Source of the DNA: Cryptomeria japonica
Taxonomy: Eukaryota; Streptophyta; Pinopsida; Cupressales; Cupressaceae
Direction: 5' to 3'
Assembly (NCBI RefSeq): GCF_030272615.1
Contig: NC_081410.1
Coordinates: 508,483,942 to 508,547,941, forward strand
Length of the DNA: 64,000 nt
The notes below the pieces were generated by a model. It did not search any database, was not told where the DNA came from, and was given only the letters and a program-made list of their open reading frames with translations. Below, in pieces: positions 11,201 to 21,974 of this stretch (position 1 is the first letter of the stretch; every line of letters begins with the position of its first letter). Position numbers and translations under genes: made by a program.

Positions 11201-11541
11201 ACTACTTCTTTTGGAAATTGGGGAATGTTCAGTATTTCCACAAAGCCTAGAGTTTCTATAATCCTATGTTCAGATTTGACAACACCATCTTCATCATAAA
11301 TCACCCTAGTATACATTTTCATCAATTCTTCATAACCTAGTTCTTCTATATTGCAATGTATATAAATCCTAGGGTCTTTTGCAAAAGCTACACCTTTAGG
11401 AATTTTTGAAAATGCCCCTACAGAGTCATGTTGCTTAGCTACTTCAGGAATCATTTTAAATATGGGCCTAGGGTGTTTCAAATTTTCCATAATAGTAGGG
11501 TTCTGAATAAACTCAAGAGCAAAAGAAGAAGAAGAAGGCAT
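8284..11541 (-). pseudogene. NA-1 ORF2, large protein of unknown function (decayed)
   Basis: The coding region runs from ATG (11541) to TAG (8286-8284), about 1,086 codons, interrupted by several stops and at least two frameshifts. I do not recognise its family. Visible parts: a globular N-terminal region (about 1-290) with HCNIEELG, GEFLWLDYVCKF and VTGLPS; a further conserved block (about 290-420) with YDIPVGKQLQEAF and WMEAILPRTVWV; a basic stretch rich in Lys/Arg; an acidic Thr/Glu/Pro-rich linker (around 9140-9412) with repeats of the ETEKP/ETEIPT type; and a C-terminal Lys/Glu-rich helical region likely to form a coiled coil (8284-8940). It has no Asp-Ser-Gly, YxDD, HHCC or D-D-E signature. 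NA-2 carries the same protein, and comparison locates a 2-base deletion in NA-1 near 8955. The N-terminal part only loosely recalls plant transposon-associated proteins of Gypsy elements. Confidence 0.82.
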
Positions 11542-11574
11542 TGAAAAATAACTTTATCTGCCTTAAAGTATTAT

Positions 11575-11690
11575 GAATGCTTGAAAGAAATCACTCTGCA
11601 CCTTCGCCTTGAATGCCTTTGCTCTGTATTCTGAATGCTTGAAATAAATGACTCTGCACCTTCGCCTTGAATGCCTTTGCTCTATTTTCA
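11575..11690. repeat. 58-bp tandem duplication between NA-1 ORF1 and ORF2
   Basis: Units starting at 11575 and 11633 (GAATGCTTGAAA...) are nearly identical. NA-2 shows a single unit at the equivalent place (about 63570-63635), so the duplication arose in NA-1 or its close ancestors. Confidence 0.8.
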
Positions 11691-11903
11691 CACTCTCTAC
11701 TGATTTGAATGTTCGGTGAGTTCAAAAAGAGGGAAATTAGCTGATTTATAATGATATTTCTCTTGCCAACCGCATTAAATGCTTGCCGATTAAGTGGAAA
11801 CTTAACACATCTACCAATAAACAAGAAATGTATCTTCTCACCATCAACCAAGGGTAATTTGCATGATTTTCAACTTACTTCAATACCCCCAAAGGGTTAC
11901 TTC

Positions 11904-13017
11904 TTAGTTGGATGAAGAATCTCCTGTCGGTGGAGAATTACTCAGTTCTATAGGTATAGAGATAGTTTCATCAACATTCTTTTCTCTCTTCCTAATCCAT
12001 TGTTTTAAAAATTCTTTCTTTACCTCATCTACATTTTCTTTGCCTTTTAAACTGGATCCTTTATCATTCGCCGGAGAAGTCTTGCTTCTACAAAATTTGG
12101 TAATATGTCCAAATTTCATTACAAGCATAACAAGTCACATTATTCCTATGAATAGCCTTTCCATACCCTATGCCAGTTTGTGTTTTGCATTGGTTAGATA
12201 AGTGTCCATATCTTCCACAAACATAGCATTTCACATTCATTCTGCAATTTTTTGAATTATGACCAACTTTGTTGCACTTGGAACATTGACCGGTGGGTGC
12301 ATTAATATTCTAATTGTTTTTAAATCTACATTGATTTTCTCTATGACGATATTTATTGCAATTGAAACATTTGCCATTAAACTTATAAGCATTAGGTTGT
12401 CTTACTAGTTTGTTCTAATCTAGATTGTTTGTAGTACTAGAACTTTCTCCAATCTCAAATCCAAGTCCATTTGTATCTCCATTAGGTTTCTAACTTTTCA
12501 ACATTTCATCAAGCTCCTCTGACCTTCTCTTGAATTTCTCTTTGTATTGATTTGCAGTAGCCAACTCATTTTCCAGAATTTCCTTTTGTCTCACAAGCTC
12601 AATTTTATCACATTGCATGTGAATCAAATTTGCCTTCAACATATCATTTTCATGACTAAGTCTTAGATTTTCATTTCTAGCATCATTGAGTCTCCTAGTC
12701 AAATCTTCTTCATTCTTCTTCTTGTCTTCAATGTCTTTACATAACCTCATAGTCATATCTTGCATTTCATTCTTCATATTACTGTTTTCCTGTCTCAACT
12801 TGTTTGCAAGTTCATTAAGAGTTTCTTTTTCATCATCATCTTTCTACATCTTTTCATGAAGTTCGTTTCTTTTATTTTGTGCTATAACAAGGTTCTCCTA
12901 AAGTCCTTTAAGGAATTCCTGTGCAATCCTTAGATCATCTTCAAGTTTGATATTCTTCAATTTCTCTACATCATAATCTACAAGAGCTCCTTCCAATTGT
13001 TCTCTTAAGTTCTCCAT
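11904..13017 (-). pseudogene. NA-1 ORF1, coiled coil plus four CCHC zinc knuckles (gag-like)
   Basis: The region starts at ATG 13017-13015 (MENLREQLEG), about 60 bases after the primer site, and ends at TAA 11906-11904: roughly 370 codons with several stops and one single-base frameshift near 12105. The first two thirds are heptad-rich Glu/Lys/Asn/Leu sequence typical of a long coiled coil. Four zinc knuckles of pattern C-x2-C-x4-H-x4-C follow: CFNCNKYRHRENQC, CSKCNKVGHNSKNC, CYVCGRYGHLSNQC and, across the frameshift, CYACNE...GH...FC. Zinc knuckles bind RNA in retroelement nucleocapsids, and the coiled coil could drive assembly, so a gag role is the natural inference. The UBN2-type gag domain of the autonomous Copias is not visible, and those Copias have one knuckle, not four. 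A 3' tail of about 70 residues ends the protein. Confidence 0.85.
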
Positions 13018-13074
13018 CTGTACCAGTGTCAGAATCTTCCTCAAGCTGTTTGGCTTTTGAAAATAGAGGACCAT

Positions 13075-13086
13075 GCTCTGATACTA
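13075..13086 (-). promoter_or_regulatory. NA-1 primer binding site (tRNA-iMet)
   Basis: Minus strand TAGTATCAGAGC lies two bases inside the 5' LTR end and differs from the standard TGGTATCAGAGC at one position. It shows that NA-1 was copied by ordinary retroviral-type priming. Confidence 0.88.
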
Positions 13087-13088
13087 AT

Positions 13089-13907
13089 TGTTAGAATCAA
13101 TGGCAGTCCCAAAGACACAGAGAGGGGGGGGGGTGAATCAGTGTCTAACCGGTTTACAAAATATTTAAACTTATTAAGAACTTTGTATCCCAAAAAAGTG
13201 TACCGGTAAATAAGAATTAATGCAACAAATAAGAATAACAGAGGCAACATAGAGAACACACCATAACACAAGATATTTAATGAGTAAACCCGGTGTGAGG
13301 AAAACCTCAGTAGGATTTGTGACCCACAATATTCACTCACTGGCCAATGAATAAATATTACTTACAATGAGGGGCCTGCTCATGCAGGAAGGCTAGCAAC
13401 CTAGAGCTCACTGCTCAATCACAAAATAGAAGTCTCACTGACTTACAAAATGGATTATCAAAATCCAATACAATGTATTGCTTTAGATCATCATCAACTA
13501 TGCCAGGTTCAGCACCAGTTTAAGCTCAGTCTATTACCAAAACCTTCTCTATCAACTATATCAAAATATCATCTATCCTTTCGTCATCTCCTCTGTCTCT
13601 CTTATTTTCTTTTCTCAAAATGACGTATAAGATTTCATGCATATATATGAGTCTTTTACAATATGCCATGTTGGCTTTTACAAAAGATAATTATAATATA
13701 AAATAATAAACAAAGTTTATTCCATGTCCGACTGAGTGTCGTTATGCATTATTGCTGCTACCAGTGAGGTGCCTGTCAGTGTATGTAGAAGTCTATTGCC
13801 AGTGTCGGTAACTGTCGGTGGGTCGACAGATGTTTGGCAGTTGGTTGCTAGTTGGTTGCCATCAATGACAACATCAACTATTCTCATAAGAGTGTAGAAT
13901 GCCAACA
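13089..13907 (-). repeat. NA-1 5' LTR (right end on plus strand)
   Basis: 819 bp; plus-strand limits TGTTAGAATC ... GCCAACA. It matches 7221-8017 with scattered substitutions and small indels, including a 10-G run (13124-13133) against 16 G in the other copy. Confidence 0.92.
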
Positions 13908-13931
13908 GTTTAACCACTTGAGGAGATTCAA

Positions 13932-16055
13932 ATTGGCAACTAGAATTGGAGGTGTTATCTTTAGGAAGGAGAGTTCAAGATTTGATGGCAGTAACTATGT
14001 TATATGGAAGAATCGGATCGAAGTGCACTTGAGATGTCTTGGAGAAGATTATAGTAAGATCACCAAGAATGCCTATTTTTCTCCTCTGAATGGACCGGTT
14101 ACTGTGGATGAGATCAAGGAAGTTGAACATAACATTAGAGTGAAGGAAGAATTGTTGAGTGTCCTGACTGATTCTGAAATGACAAATGTAATGGGACTTC
14201 AAACCACACATGAGATTTGGGAGAAGCTTGAGACTTTGTATGAAGGAGATAAACAAGTCAAAGTTGCTAAGTTGTAGAGTTTGAAAGGGAAATATGAGAT
14301 ATTGAAGATGGGAGAAGATGAGAACATAAATACCTTTATGGCTAAGGTGAATGACCTTGTCCTAGGTATCAAATATGCTAGTGTAACCCTTGAAGAAGAT
14401 GAAGTTGTCGCTAAGGTGTTGAGATCTTTACCTCCTTCTTATAAACATAAGGTAGCTTCTATTGATGAGATCCAAAGTGTGACTACAGTGACAAGAGATA
14501 TGTTGGTTGGAAAAAATGATGCATTTGAGCTGAGCAAATTTGGTGAATCAAATGGAAAGTCTGAGACAATATTTAGAGTATCTATATCCGGTAAGCAGAA
14601 GTATGAATATGAAGAATGTAGAATGTCTAGATATGAAAGAGAAAGAAGAGAGATGGAAGAACAAGAAACAAAACTTGTTGAGCTTGAAGCATTGATTGCA
14701 TATAGATTGCCTAAGGGAGTGGGTAAATATGATGGAAAATTACCTTTGAAATGTTTCTCTTGGAATAAAGTAGGACATTTTCTTCTCGGTGCCTAGAGAG
14801 AATGACTAAGTATAATACGCATGACAAATTTTATAAGCATGATAGAAATGATAGATATGAGAAGCATGAGAAGTATGATAAGCTTTACAAGTTTAACCAA
14901 AAGTACAAGAATCAAAAGAACTATTATTACATTGCTGATGAATCTATAGGAGATGAAGTTGTATTTATTGCCATTAAGGAAGATGGACTGGTACCACTAG
15001 CTGCACTATTGAGGAGAAACATTTAGTTGCTAAAGTTGAGGAAAGAGATGAATGGGTAATAGATAGTGGTTGTTCATGCCATATGACCGGTGATAAAAGA
15101 AAATTTGTGAGTATGAAAAGGTATGATCGTGGAATAGTGAGATTTGGAGATCACAAATCTTGTGTAATCTGTGGTAGAGGTTTGTATCCTTTGGTGGTAA
15201 GCATAATATTGATGATCTTCTATATGTTGAAGATTTGAAGCATAATCTTATGATTGTTGGACAAAAGGTTGATAAAGGTTATGATCTACAATTAAAGAAT
15301 GGAAAATGCAAGATCCTAAATGCCTCCGGTATAGAAAAGCATCTAGGACAAAGACTAAAGGAAATATTTCTCATTTGAATGCTAATGAGAAAATTTGTTT
15401 GATTTCTTAGATTGATGAAAGTTGGTTGTGGCATAGGAGAATGTGTCATATTAACCTTGATTCAATTATTAAGATCAGTTCTATTCAAGCTATTAGAGAT
15501 TTGCCTAAAATTATTAAGCTTGTTAATTTGGTGTGTAAAGAATATCAATTAGGTAAGGAAACAAGACTTTCTTTCAAGAGTAAGCAGTATACATTTGATG
15601 GATTGCGAGATCTTGTGCATACTAACCTGTGTGGACCTACAAATGTTAGAATTGTGCAAGGAGATAGATATTTTATGTTGCTAATTGATTATTATTCTAG
15701 GATGATGTGGGTTGTCTTTTTGAAGGAAAAATCAGAAGCATTAGACAAGTTCAAGGTATTCAAACCAAAGGTTGAGACTGAGCTGGGATTGAAGGTGAAA
15801 TTTATAAGATCTGATATAGGTGGAGAATTTTGTTCTAGTGAGTTTGATTCATTTTATGAGAATCATGGTATTAGAAGACAATTATCTGCTCGTAGAACCC
15901 CTCAGCAAAATAGAGTTGTTGAAAGGAAGAACACGATTGTTTTGGATGTTACAAGGACTATGCTAATTGAAGGGAATGTTCTGAAGATATATTGGAGAGA
16001 AGCTATTGGCACTATGTTTTACACATTCAACTGATTTGATATCAAAGGTGATACC
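13932..16055 (+). pseudogene. Copia-2 gag, protease and integrase (first half)
   Basis: Decayed Ty1/Copia coding sequence. The start codon is spoiled: relatives have ATGGCAACT, here it reads ATTGGCAAC. The gag UBN2-like domain runs to a TAG at 14275-14277 and resumes (14281-14780). The zinc knuckle reads CFSW instead of CFxC and is followed by a frameshift. Protease Asp-Ser-Gly is present near 15060 (VIDSGCSCHMT). Integrase spans 15426-16055. Its zinc-binding end reads CKEY, so one ligand Cys has become Tyr, and the PQQNG signature is PQQNR. The first catalytic Asp lies in HTNLCGP context and the second in RSDIGGEF. Gypsy-1 interrupts at 16056-16060, just before the linker to reverse transcriptase. 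Confidence 0.88.
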
Positions 16056-16060
16056 GGTAA
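16056..16060. repeat. Gypsy-1 target-site duplication, left copy (GGTAA)
   Basis: Pairs with AGTAA at 35385-35389, one mismatch. The host reading frame (…ACC GGT AAG ACT CCT…) is continuous when one copy is counted. Confidence 0.82.
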
Positions 16061-16432
16061 TGATGGAGGAGCATCCTCGGTTCATAGTTATCTTGCATCA
16101 ACCAAAAATATTTGCTTTTTGTTTTTCTTTCTGTTTCCAGTTACAACATTTATTTCTATGTGTCCTAGATTTGGCTCACCATAACCTATGGAGTTGGATT
16201 TTACTTTAATACTTGATCATCTTCCTTACTCCCAAACCATGGAGCATTTGGATCATTTTTAGGAAAGTTATCGCTACCGGTTTCTGGGACAGTTTCCTGT
16301 TACTAGTTGACAATTTCTTGTTACTGGTTGCATGTACCTATTTGCATTCATGATCTACCAGATCCCTTTCATAGCTTGTGGAGCCCTGAGCATTGATATC
16401 GATGTTCCTTGGTGTGTGGTTGACCTTTTCAC
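16061..16432 (+). repeat. Gypsy-1 5' LTR, first part
   Basis: Starts TGATGGAGGAGC and aligns with the 3' LTR start TGATGCTAGAGA at 34616. It is cut at 16432 by Copia-3. Confidence 0.88.
16428..16432. repeat. Copia-3 target-site duplication, left copy (TTCAC)
   Basis: TTCAC is repeated exactly at 23015-23019, on the far side of Copia-3. Confidence 0.92.
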
Positions 16433-17398
16433 TATTGGTATTTTGGTATGGTTTTATCATTGATGTCAACACCTGCTAAATATGCCTACTTTGGAGATCC
16501 AGCAACATTCACCGGCAATCAGTAAACTATTCAACATTCACCAGTATATGGTTAACCGGTAGGATATAATGTTCACCGGTACACGCAATGACATGGAAGA
16601 CACTTGGTAATTTATCTAGGGTTACATCGACAGGTTTATCTTTTCCAGATCAGCATGGCACGCTATGGAGATGATTTATTATTGTTGTAAATGGATTAAG
16701 CCGACATGTTCAATCGGTTATTGCATCGGATATTGTATTATTTGTAAAATGTTTTATTGTAATATCTTGTAGAGCTGACCTACTAAAATTGGTCTTAGGG
16801 TATGGTATAAATGTAAGATCTTATTTGTAAGATCAGATGTGGAATGCGAAAAATAATTATAAGAAGGTATATGCGAGATTAAGAAGAGGTATACATGAAG
16901 ACATCATTTGAAGGTGAAGTTAGGTTTTTGTAAAAACGCATCAGCATTACAGCAGTACTGAATCCAGCATATGAAGATGCTATTTTGTGCAGTACATTCT
17001 CATTGGATTTAACCATCCAACTATAGTTAGTGTGACTCTCATTTGTGTTTGAGCAGTGAGCTCTAGGCTGTTGGCCTTTCTGCATGTGCAGACCCCTCTT
17101 GTACACTTACTATCTGCAGTAGTATCATCTGATTGTGGGTAAGGTTTCCCACCATGGTTTTTCCCCTTACAGGGTTTCCACATACAAATATTTGTGTCAT
17201 GTATTGTGGTTGACTTTGTGCTTATGTTTCATGCATTAATTCTTACCGATACAACATTTCTTGTTAACACTGTTTACCGGTACAATTAACTGTCTCACCG
17301 GTATTAAGCAATAAGTTGGTTAATAATATTTTGGTTTGAATTTATTGGACAACTGATTCACCCCCTGCCCCCCCTCTCAGTTGTCCCTGGAACCTACA
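16433..17398 (+). repeat. Copia-3 5' LTR
   Basis: 966 bp. The first dinucleotide is TA where the 3' LTR has TG; it ends ...CCTACA. It carries several CACCGG-type motifs in U3, the palindrome-like TTATCATTGATGTCAA (16454-16469), a TATA-like GTATAAAT (16805-16812) and the C-rich tract at about 17360-17376. Confidence 0.93.
16805..16812 (+). promoter_or_regulatory. Likely TATA box of Copia-3 5' LTR
   Basis: GTATAAAT followed by GTAAGATC; Copia-4 has GGTATATAT followed by GTAAGATC at the same place (25152-25160). Conservation across families supports a core promoter. Transcription start was not measured. Confidence 0.5.
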
Positions 17399-17400
17399 AT

Positions 17401-17412
17401 TGGTATCAGAGC
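17401..17412 (+). promoter_or_regulatory. Copia-3 primer binding site (tRNA-iMet)
   Basis: TGGTATCAGAGC, the standard plant initiator-tRNA-Met complement, sits two bases after the 5' LTR. Confidence 0.93.
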
Positions 17413-17456
17413 CTTGGTCCTCTTTTTGTAAAATTTTAACAACTTGAGGAGATCCA

Positions 17457-20400
17457 ATGTCTACTAATTATTTTAGGAAGGATAGTCCTAAACTTGATGG
17501 AACCAACTATGGAATATGGAAAATCAGAATTGAGACACATCTGAATTGCATTGGTAAAGACATCTGGGAAGTTACTAAGAATGGTTATACTATTGTTGTG
17601 GCTGGTCAGCCTGCTCCTATTACTTTAGGTAAAGATGAAGAAAATGATTGCAAAGCAAGAGAAGCACTTTTGAGCGCATTATCAGATCAACAAATCATGG
17701 GATTATCAGATAGATCTACTGCAAAAGATATTTGGGATCATTTGGAAACACTGAATGAAGGGGATTGCATAGTCAAAATTACAAAACTTGAAAGCTTCCG
17801 AGTTAGGTATGAACATCTGAAAATGGAGGAAGATGAAAGAATTTCTGCTTTTATGGAAAGAGTAAATGAAATTGTTTTAGGTATCAAATGTTGTGGAGGA
17901 ACTTTGAGTGAAGATGAGATTGTTTCAAAAATCTTAAGAGGTTTGCCACCGGCATATAAAATGAAGGTTACTGCTATTAATGAGCTGAGAACAATGCCTA
18001 ATACATCAATAACTAGGGATACATTGATTGGAAAACTTTCAGCTTTTGAAATAGAGGAATTTGGTCCTATTGCTATAAAAACTGATTTGGCCTTCAAAGC
18101 ATCAACATCATCTGCTCCATCTTTTGACAAATCAGACTGGAGAGCCTTTTATACAAGAGAACTTGAAGAAACTAGGGAGGAAAATGAAGAGCTTGAAGAA
18201 CTTGAAGCACTATTTGCAAGGAAAATGCCAAAAGGTCCAATTGGAAGTAAGTATGAAGATAAAGCACCCTTTAAATGTTTCAATTGCAATAAGATTGGTC
18301 ATATGGCTTCAAGATGCCCTGATAGACATGCTAGACTAAGAGAAGAAGCTAGAAGAACATACAAACCTAATCCTGAATATCAGAGATACAGATTTAAGAA
18401 AAACAAGGATAAATCCTGTTACATTGTTGATGAAGGTGTGACTGATGATTTTGATGAGGATCCAACAGACAATAGATGGGTCTTTGTTGCTATAACAGAA
18501 GATCAACCGGTACCTATTGCTCCACCGGTAGAAGAAGCCCTAGTAGCTAAAGTTGAATCAAAGGATGAATGGATTATTGACTCAGGATGCTCACATCACA
18601 TGACTGGAGACAAAGGCAAATTCTTGAACTTTCAAGAATACAATGGAGGTTTAGTAATATTCGGAGATGACAAAGCCTGTTCAATCAAAGGTAAGGGTTC
18701 AATATCTCTTGATGGTAAACATAACACTGACAATGTTTACTATGTTGAAGGATTAAAACATAATCTTTTAAGTGTTGGTCAATTAGTTGAGAAAGGTTTT
18801 CAGTTACAATTTAAAAATGGAAAATGCAAAATCATGAATAGAATTGGTTTGGAAATTGCAACCGATAATCAGACTAGAGGTAATATCTTTCATTTGAATA
18901 ACAGTGAAAAGGCATGCTTAATTGCTCATATAGATGAAAGTTGGCTATGGCATAAAAGACTATGTCATGTAAATTTTGATTGCATGGTAAAAATTAGTAC
19001 TTATAAGGTAGTTAGAGATCTACCTAAAATTGTGAAACCTCAAAATACAATTTGCAAGGAATGTCAATTTGGAAAACAAGTTAGAGCTAGTTTCAAAAGT
19101 ATTCTAGAAAAATCCAATAATGCTCTTGATTTAATTCACACTAATTTATGTGGTCCAACTAGAACTAAGAGCTTACAAGGTGATAGATATTTCATGCTAA
19201 TTATTGATGATTATTCTGGAATGTGTTGGGTTACTTTTCTCAGGGAAAAATCAGAAGCACTTGGGAAGTTCAAACTATTCAAAGCAATGGTTGAAAATGA
19301 AACCGGTAAGAAAATTAAATGTTTAAGATCAGATCAAGGAGGAGAATTCACATCTAGAGATTTTAATACATTCTGTGAAGTGAATGGAATCAAAAGACAG
19401 TTATCAGCACCTCAGACACCACAACAGAATGGAGTTGTTGAAAGGAAAAACAGAACTATTTTGGATGCAGCAAGAAGTATGTTATCATAAGCAAATCTAT
19501 AACATGTGTACTGGAGAGAGGCAGTAAGCACTGTTGTCTATACATTCAACAAAGTTCACATCAAAGGTGAAACCAATAAGACCCCTCATGACCTATGGTT
19601 TGGTAATACTCCTACTCTTAAGTATTTCAGAATTTTTGGAAGTAAATGTTATATTAGAAGAGATGAGTATATTGGCAAGTTTAATCCTAGAAGTGATGAA
19701 GGAATATTTCTTGGTTATTCATCTAAGAGTAAAGCTTATAGATGTTTTAATAAAAGATTACAGAAAATTGTTGAGAGTACAAATGTAAAGATTGATGAAC
19801 AATTCAGAGGAGCTTCAACATATATAGACCCTGAACCGGTAACAGAAATTATGACAAATGAACCAATAGTAAATCCATCGGTAGAGAATGATGGCCCAGT
19901 TACTCCGGTATCATTAGAGGATACCACAGTAATTGAAGAACAACAATAGACTAAGACACCCCGGTATGTAAGATTGAATCATTCTAAAGATCAGATAATT
20001 GGAAGCAAATTTAAAGGAGTCATGACAAGAGGAAGATTGGCAAATGAAGAGGTATGTCTTATTTCTCAAATTGAACCATTATCTATCAATGAGGCATGTG
20101 AAGATAAATTTTGGATTAAAGCTATGGAAGAAGAATTAGGACAAATTGAGAAAAATAATACTTAAACATTAGTTCCTCGGCCTGAAAATAAAAAAGTAAT
20201 TGGAATCAAATGGGTATTTAGAAACAAACTCAATGAAGATAGTAAGGTTGTCAGGAATAAAGCAAGACTAGTGTGTAAGGTATATTCTTAGAAAGAAGGA
20301 GTTGATTACAATGAAACCTTTGCACCGGTAGCCAGAATTGAAGTAGTTAGATTATTCTTAGCCTTTGTAGCTCACAAGGATTACAAAGTTTATCAAATGG

Positions 20401-21635
20401 ATATTAAATGTGCATTTTTGAATGGAGATCTTGAAGAAGAAGTTTATATTGAACAACTTGATGGATTTTCTTTGACAGATAACAATGATATGGTTTGCAG
20501 ATTAATAAAAGCTCTGTATGGACTAAAACAAGCTCCAAGAGCCTGGTATGCAAGATTGGATAAGTATCTCTTAAAAATTGGTTTTACTAAAGGAAATGAA
20601 GATAGCAATTTATATTACAAAGTAACTAATGATGACATTTTGATTATGGAAGTATTTGTTGATGATATAATCTTTGGAGGAGAAGATGGATTATGCAAAG
20701 AATTTTCTCTTAAAATGCAGCATGAATTTGAAATGTCTATGATTGGAGAAATTAAATTCTATTTAGGATTGCAGATTTTACAGACTGATAAAGGCATATT
20801 TTTGAGTCAATCTAAGTACTTGAAAGAACTACTCGAGAAATTTGGGATGGAGAACTCTAAACCGGTAAGCACACCTATGACTACAAATGACAAATTATCT
20901 CAAAGGGATGAATCTACACCTGTTAATCCAACTAGATACAAATCTATGATAGGAGGTTTACTGTATTTGACACAAACTAGACCTGATATTATGAATGCAG
21001 TATGTATAGTTTCTAGATTTCAAAGTAATCCCAAGAATCATGAATCAGCAGTAAAAAGGATTTTCCGGTACTTACAAGGCACAACAAATCCTAGATTATG
21101 GTATCCTAAAGATGAAAATTTTGATCTATATGCGTACACAGATGCAAATTGGGCAGGAGATGTGGATGATAGAAAGAGAACCACTAGAGGAGCATTCTTT
21201 CTTGGAAAGAGATTAGTTTCTTGGTTAAGTAAGAAACAAAGTTGTACATCTTTATCAACAGCAGAATCAGAATATGTTGCAGCAGCAACGAACTGTACAC
21301 AGGTACTTTGGCTTAAGCAAATGTTGAAAGACATAAAGGTAAAATCCAAGGAACCTATTACTATATATTGTGATAACACTGCAGCAATTGATATATCTAA
21401 AAATCCAGTATTACATTCTAAAACAAAACATGTTTCTATCAAACTAAATTTTCTAAGGGAAAAAGTTGAAGAAAAGGAAATAAAACTGGTTTATGTGAAT
21501 ACTAAAGAATAGCTTGCAGATATTTTTACAAAACCTTTGCCTAAGGAAACTTTTGAGTATCTCAGAGATCAGCTCGGAGTCTTACCTCCACCGGTAGAGA
21601 CTTGGACAGTTGATGATTGTCATCAACCGGCATAA
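17457..21635 (+). pseudogene. Copia-3 gag-pol, single frame with six nonsense mutations
   Basis: 1,393 codons from ATG to TAA without any frameshift. Domains: UBN2-type gag; CCHC knuckle starting Cys274; protease Asp375-Ser-Gly; integrase zinc domain from His499, catalytic Asp626 and Glu662 (D-35-E) with the upstream Asp in HTNLCGP; reverse transcriptase FVDD at 1067-1070; RNase H with YTDANWAGD and STAESEY; tail DIFTKPLPKE. In-frame stops are at 19488, 19500, 19947, 20163, 20289 and 21510. Where relatives show the ancestral residue these are Gln (CAA/CAG) or Trp (TGG), so each fits C-to-T or G-to-A change. All catalytic residues remain. The organisation is that of an autonomous element and is a plausible model for what once mobilised the NA family. 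Confidence 0.94.
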
Positions 21636-21974
21636 TTAAATGAACAAATCTTTTATTCCGGTATTTGATGAGAAAGCTACTTCCCAGGGGGAGTAGTTGG
21701 TATATTCAATTAATTGGTATTTTGTATTAACTTGACCTTTTTATGAATTTGGCATTTGATGTCAAAGGGGGAGAGATATATGGAAAAACATTGGGGAAAG
21801 ATATATGGAAAAATGAATTATCTTTTTGAAGAGAGATTGGTATGAGAGATTGATATCTTTGGGTAAACACATATTACTCCCAAGGGGAGAATTGGTTTTT
21901 GTACTTGGCATTTCTATTTTGGCACTTTGATGGTTTTTCCATCTTGTGTTGCCATCAATGCCAAAGGGGGAGAT
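21636..21974 (+). promoter_or_regulatory. Copia-3 3' untranslated region with serial polypurine tracts
   Basis: Purine tracts occur at about 21685 (CAGGGGGAGTAG), 21763-21775 (CAAAGGGGGAGAG), 21891-21903 (CAAGGGGAGA) and 21962-21974 (CAAAGGGGGAGAT). The last abuts the 3' LTR and is the expected plus-strand primer. The upstream ones resemble it and may act as extra priming sites. Confidence 0.75.

Larger units (their letters stand above)
7221..13907 (-). mobile_element. NA-1: pol-less LTR retrotransposon with two unusual ORFs
   Basis: This 6,687-bp element in minus orientation has LTRs at 7221-8017 and 13089-13907, a primer site (13075-13086), a polypurine tract (8018-8031) and two coding regions. 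Its flanks are GATTA (7216-7220) and GTTTA (13908-13912), a 5-bp target duplication with one mismatch. It lies in the leader of Copia-2, between that element's primer site and gag start. I found no protease, integrase, reverse transcriptase or RNase H in any frame between the LTRs, so it must be non-autonomous. NA-2 at 59928 has the same LTRs and ORF order, so the arrangement is a family trait and not a one-off rearrangement. The LTR ends resemble those of neighbouring Copia elements. Confidence 0.92.
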
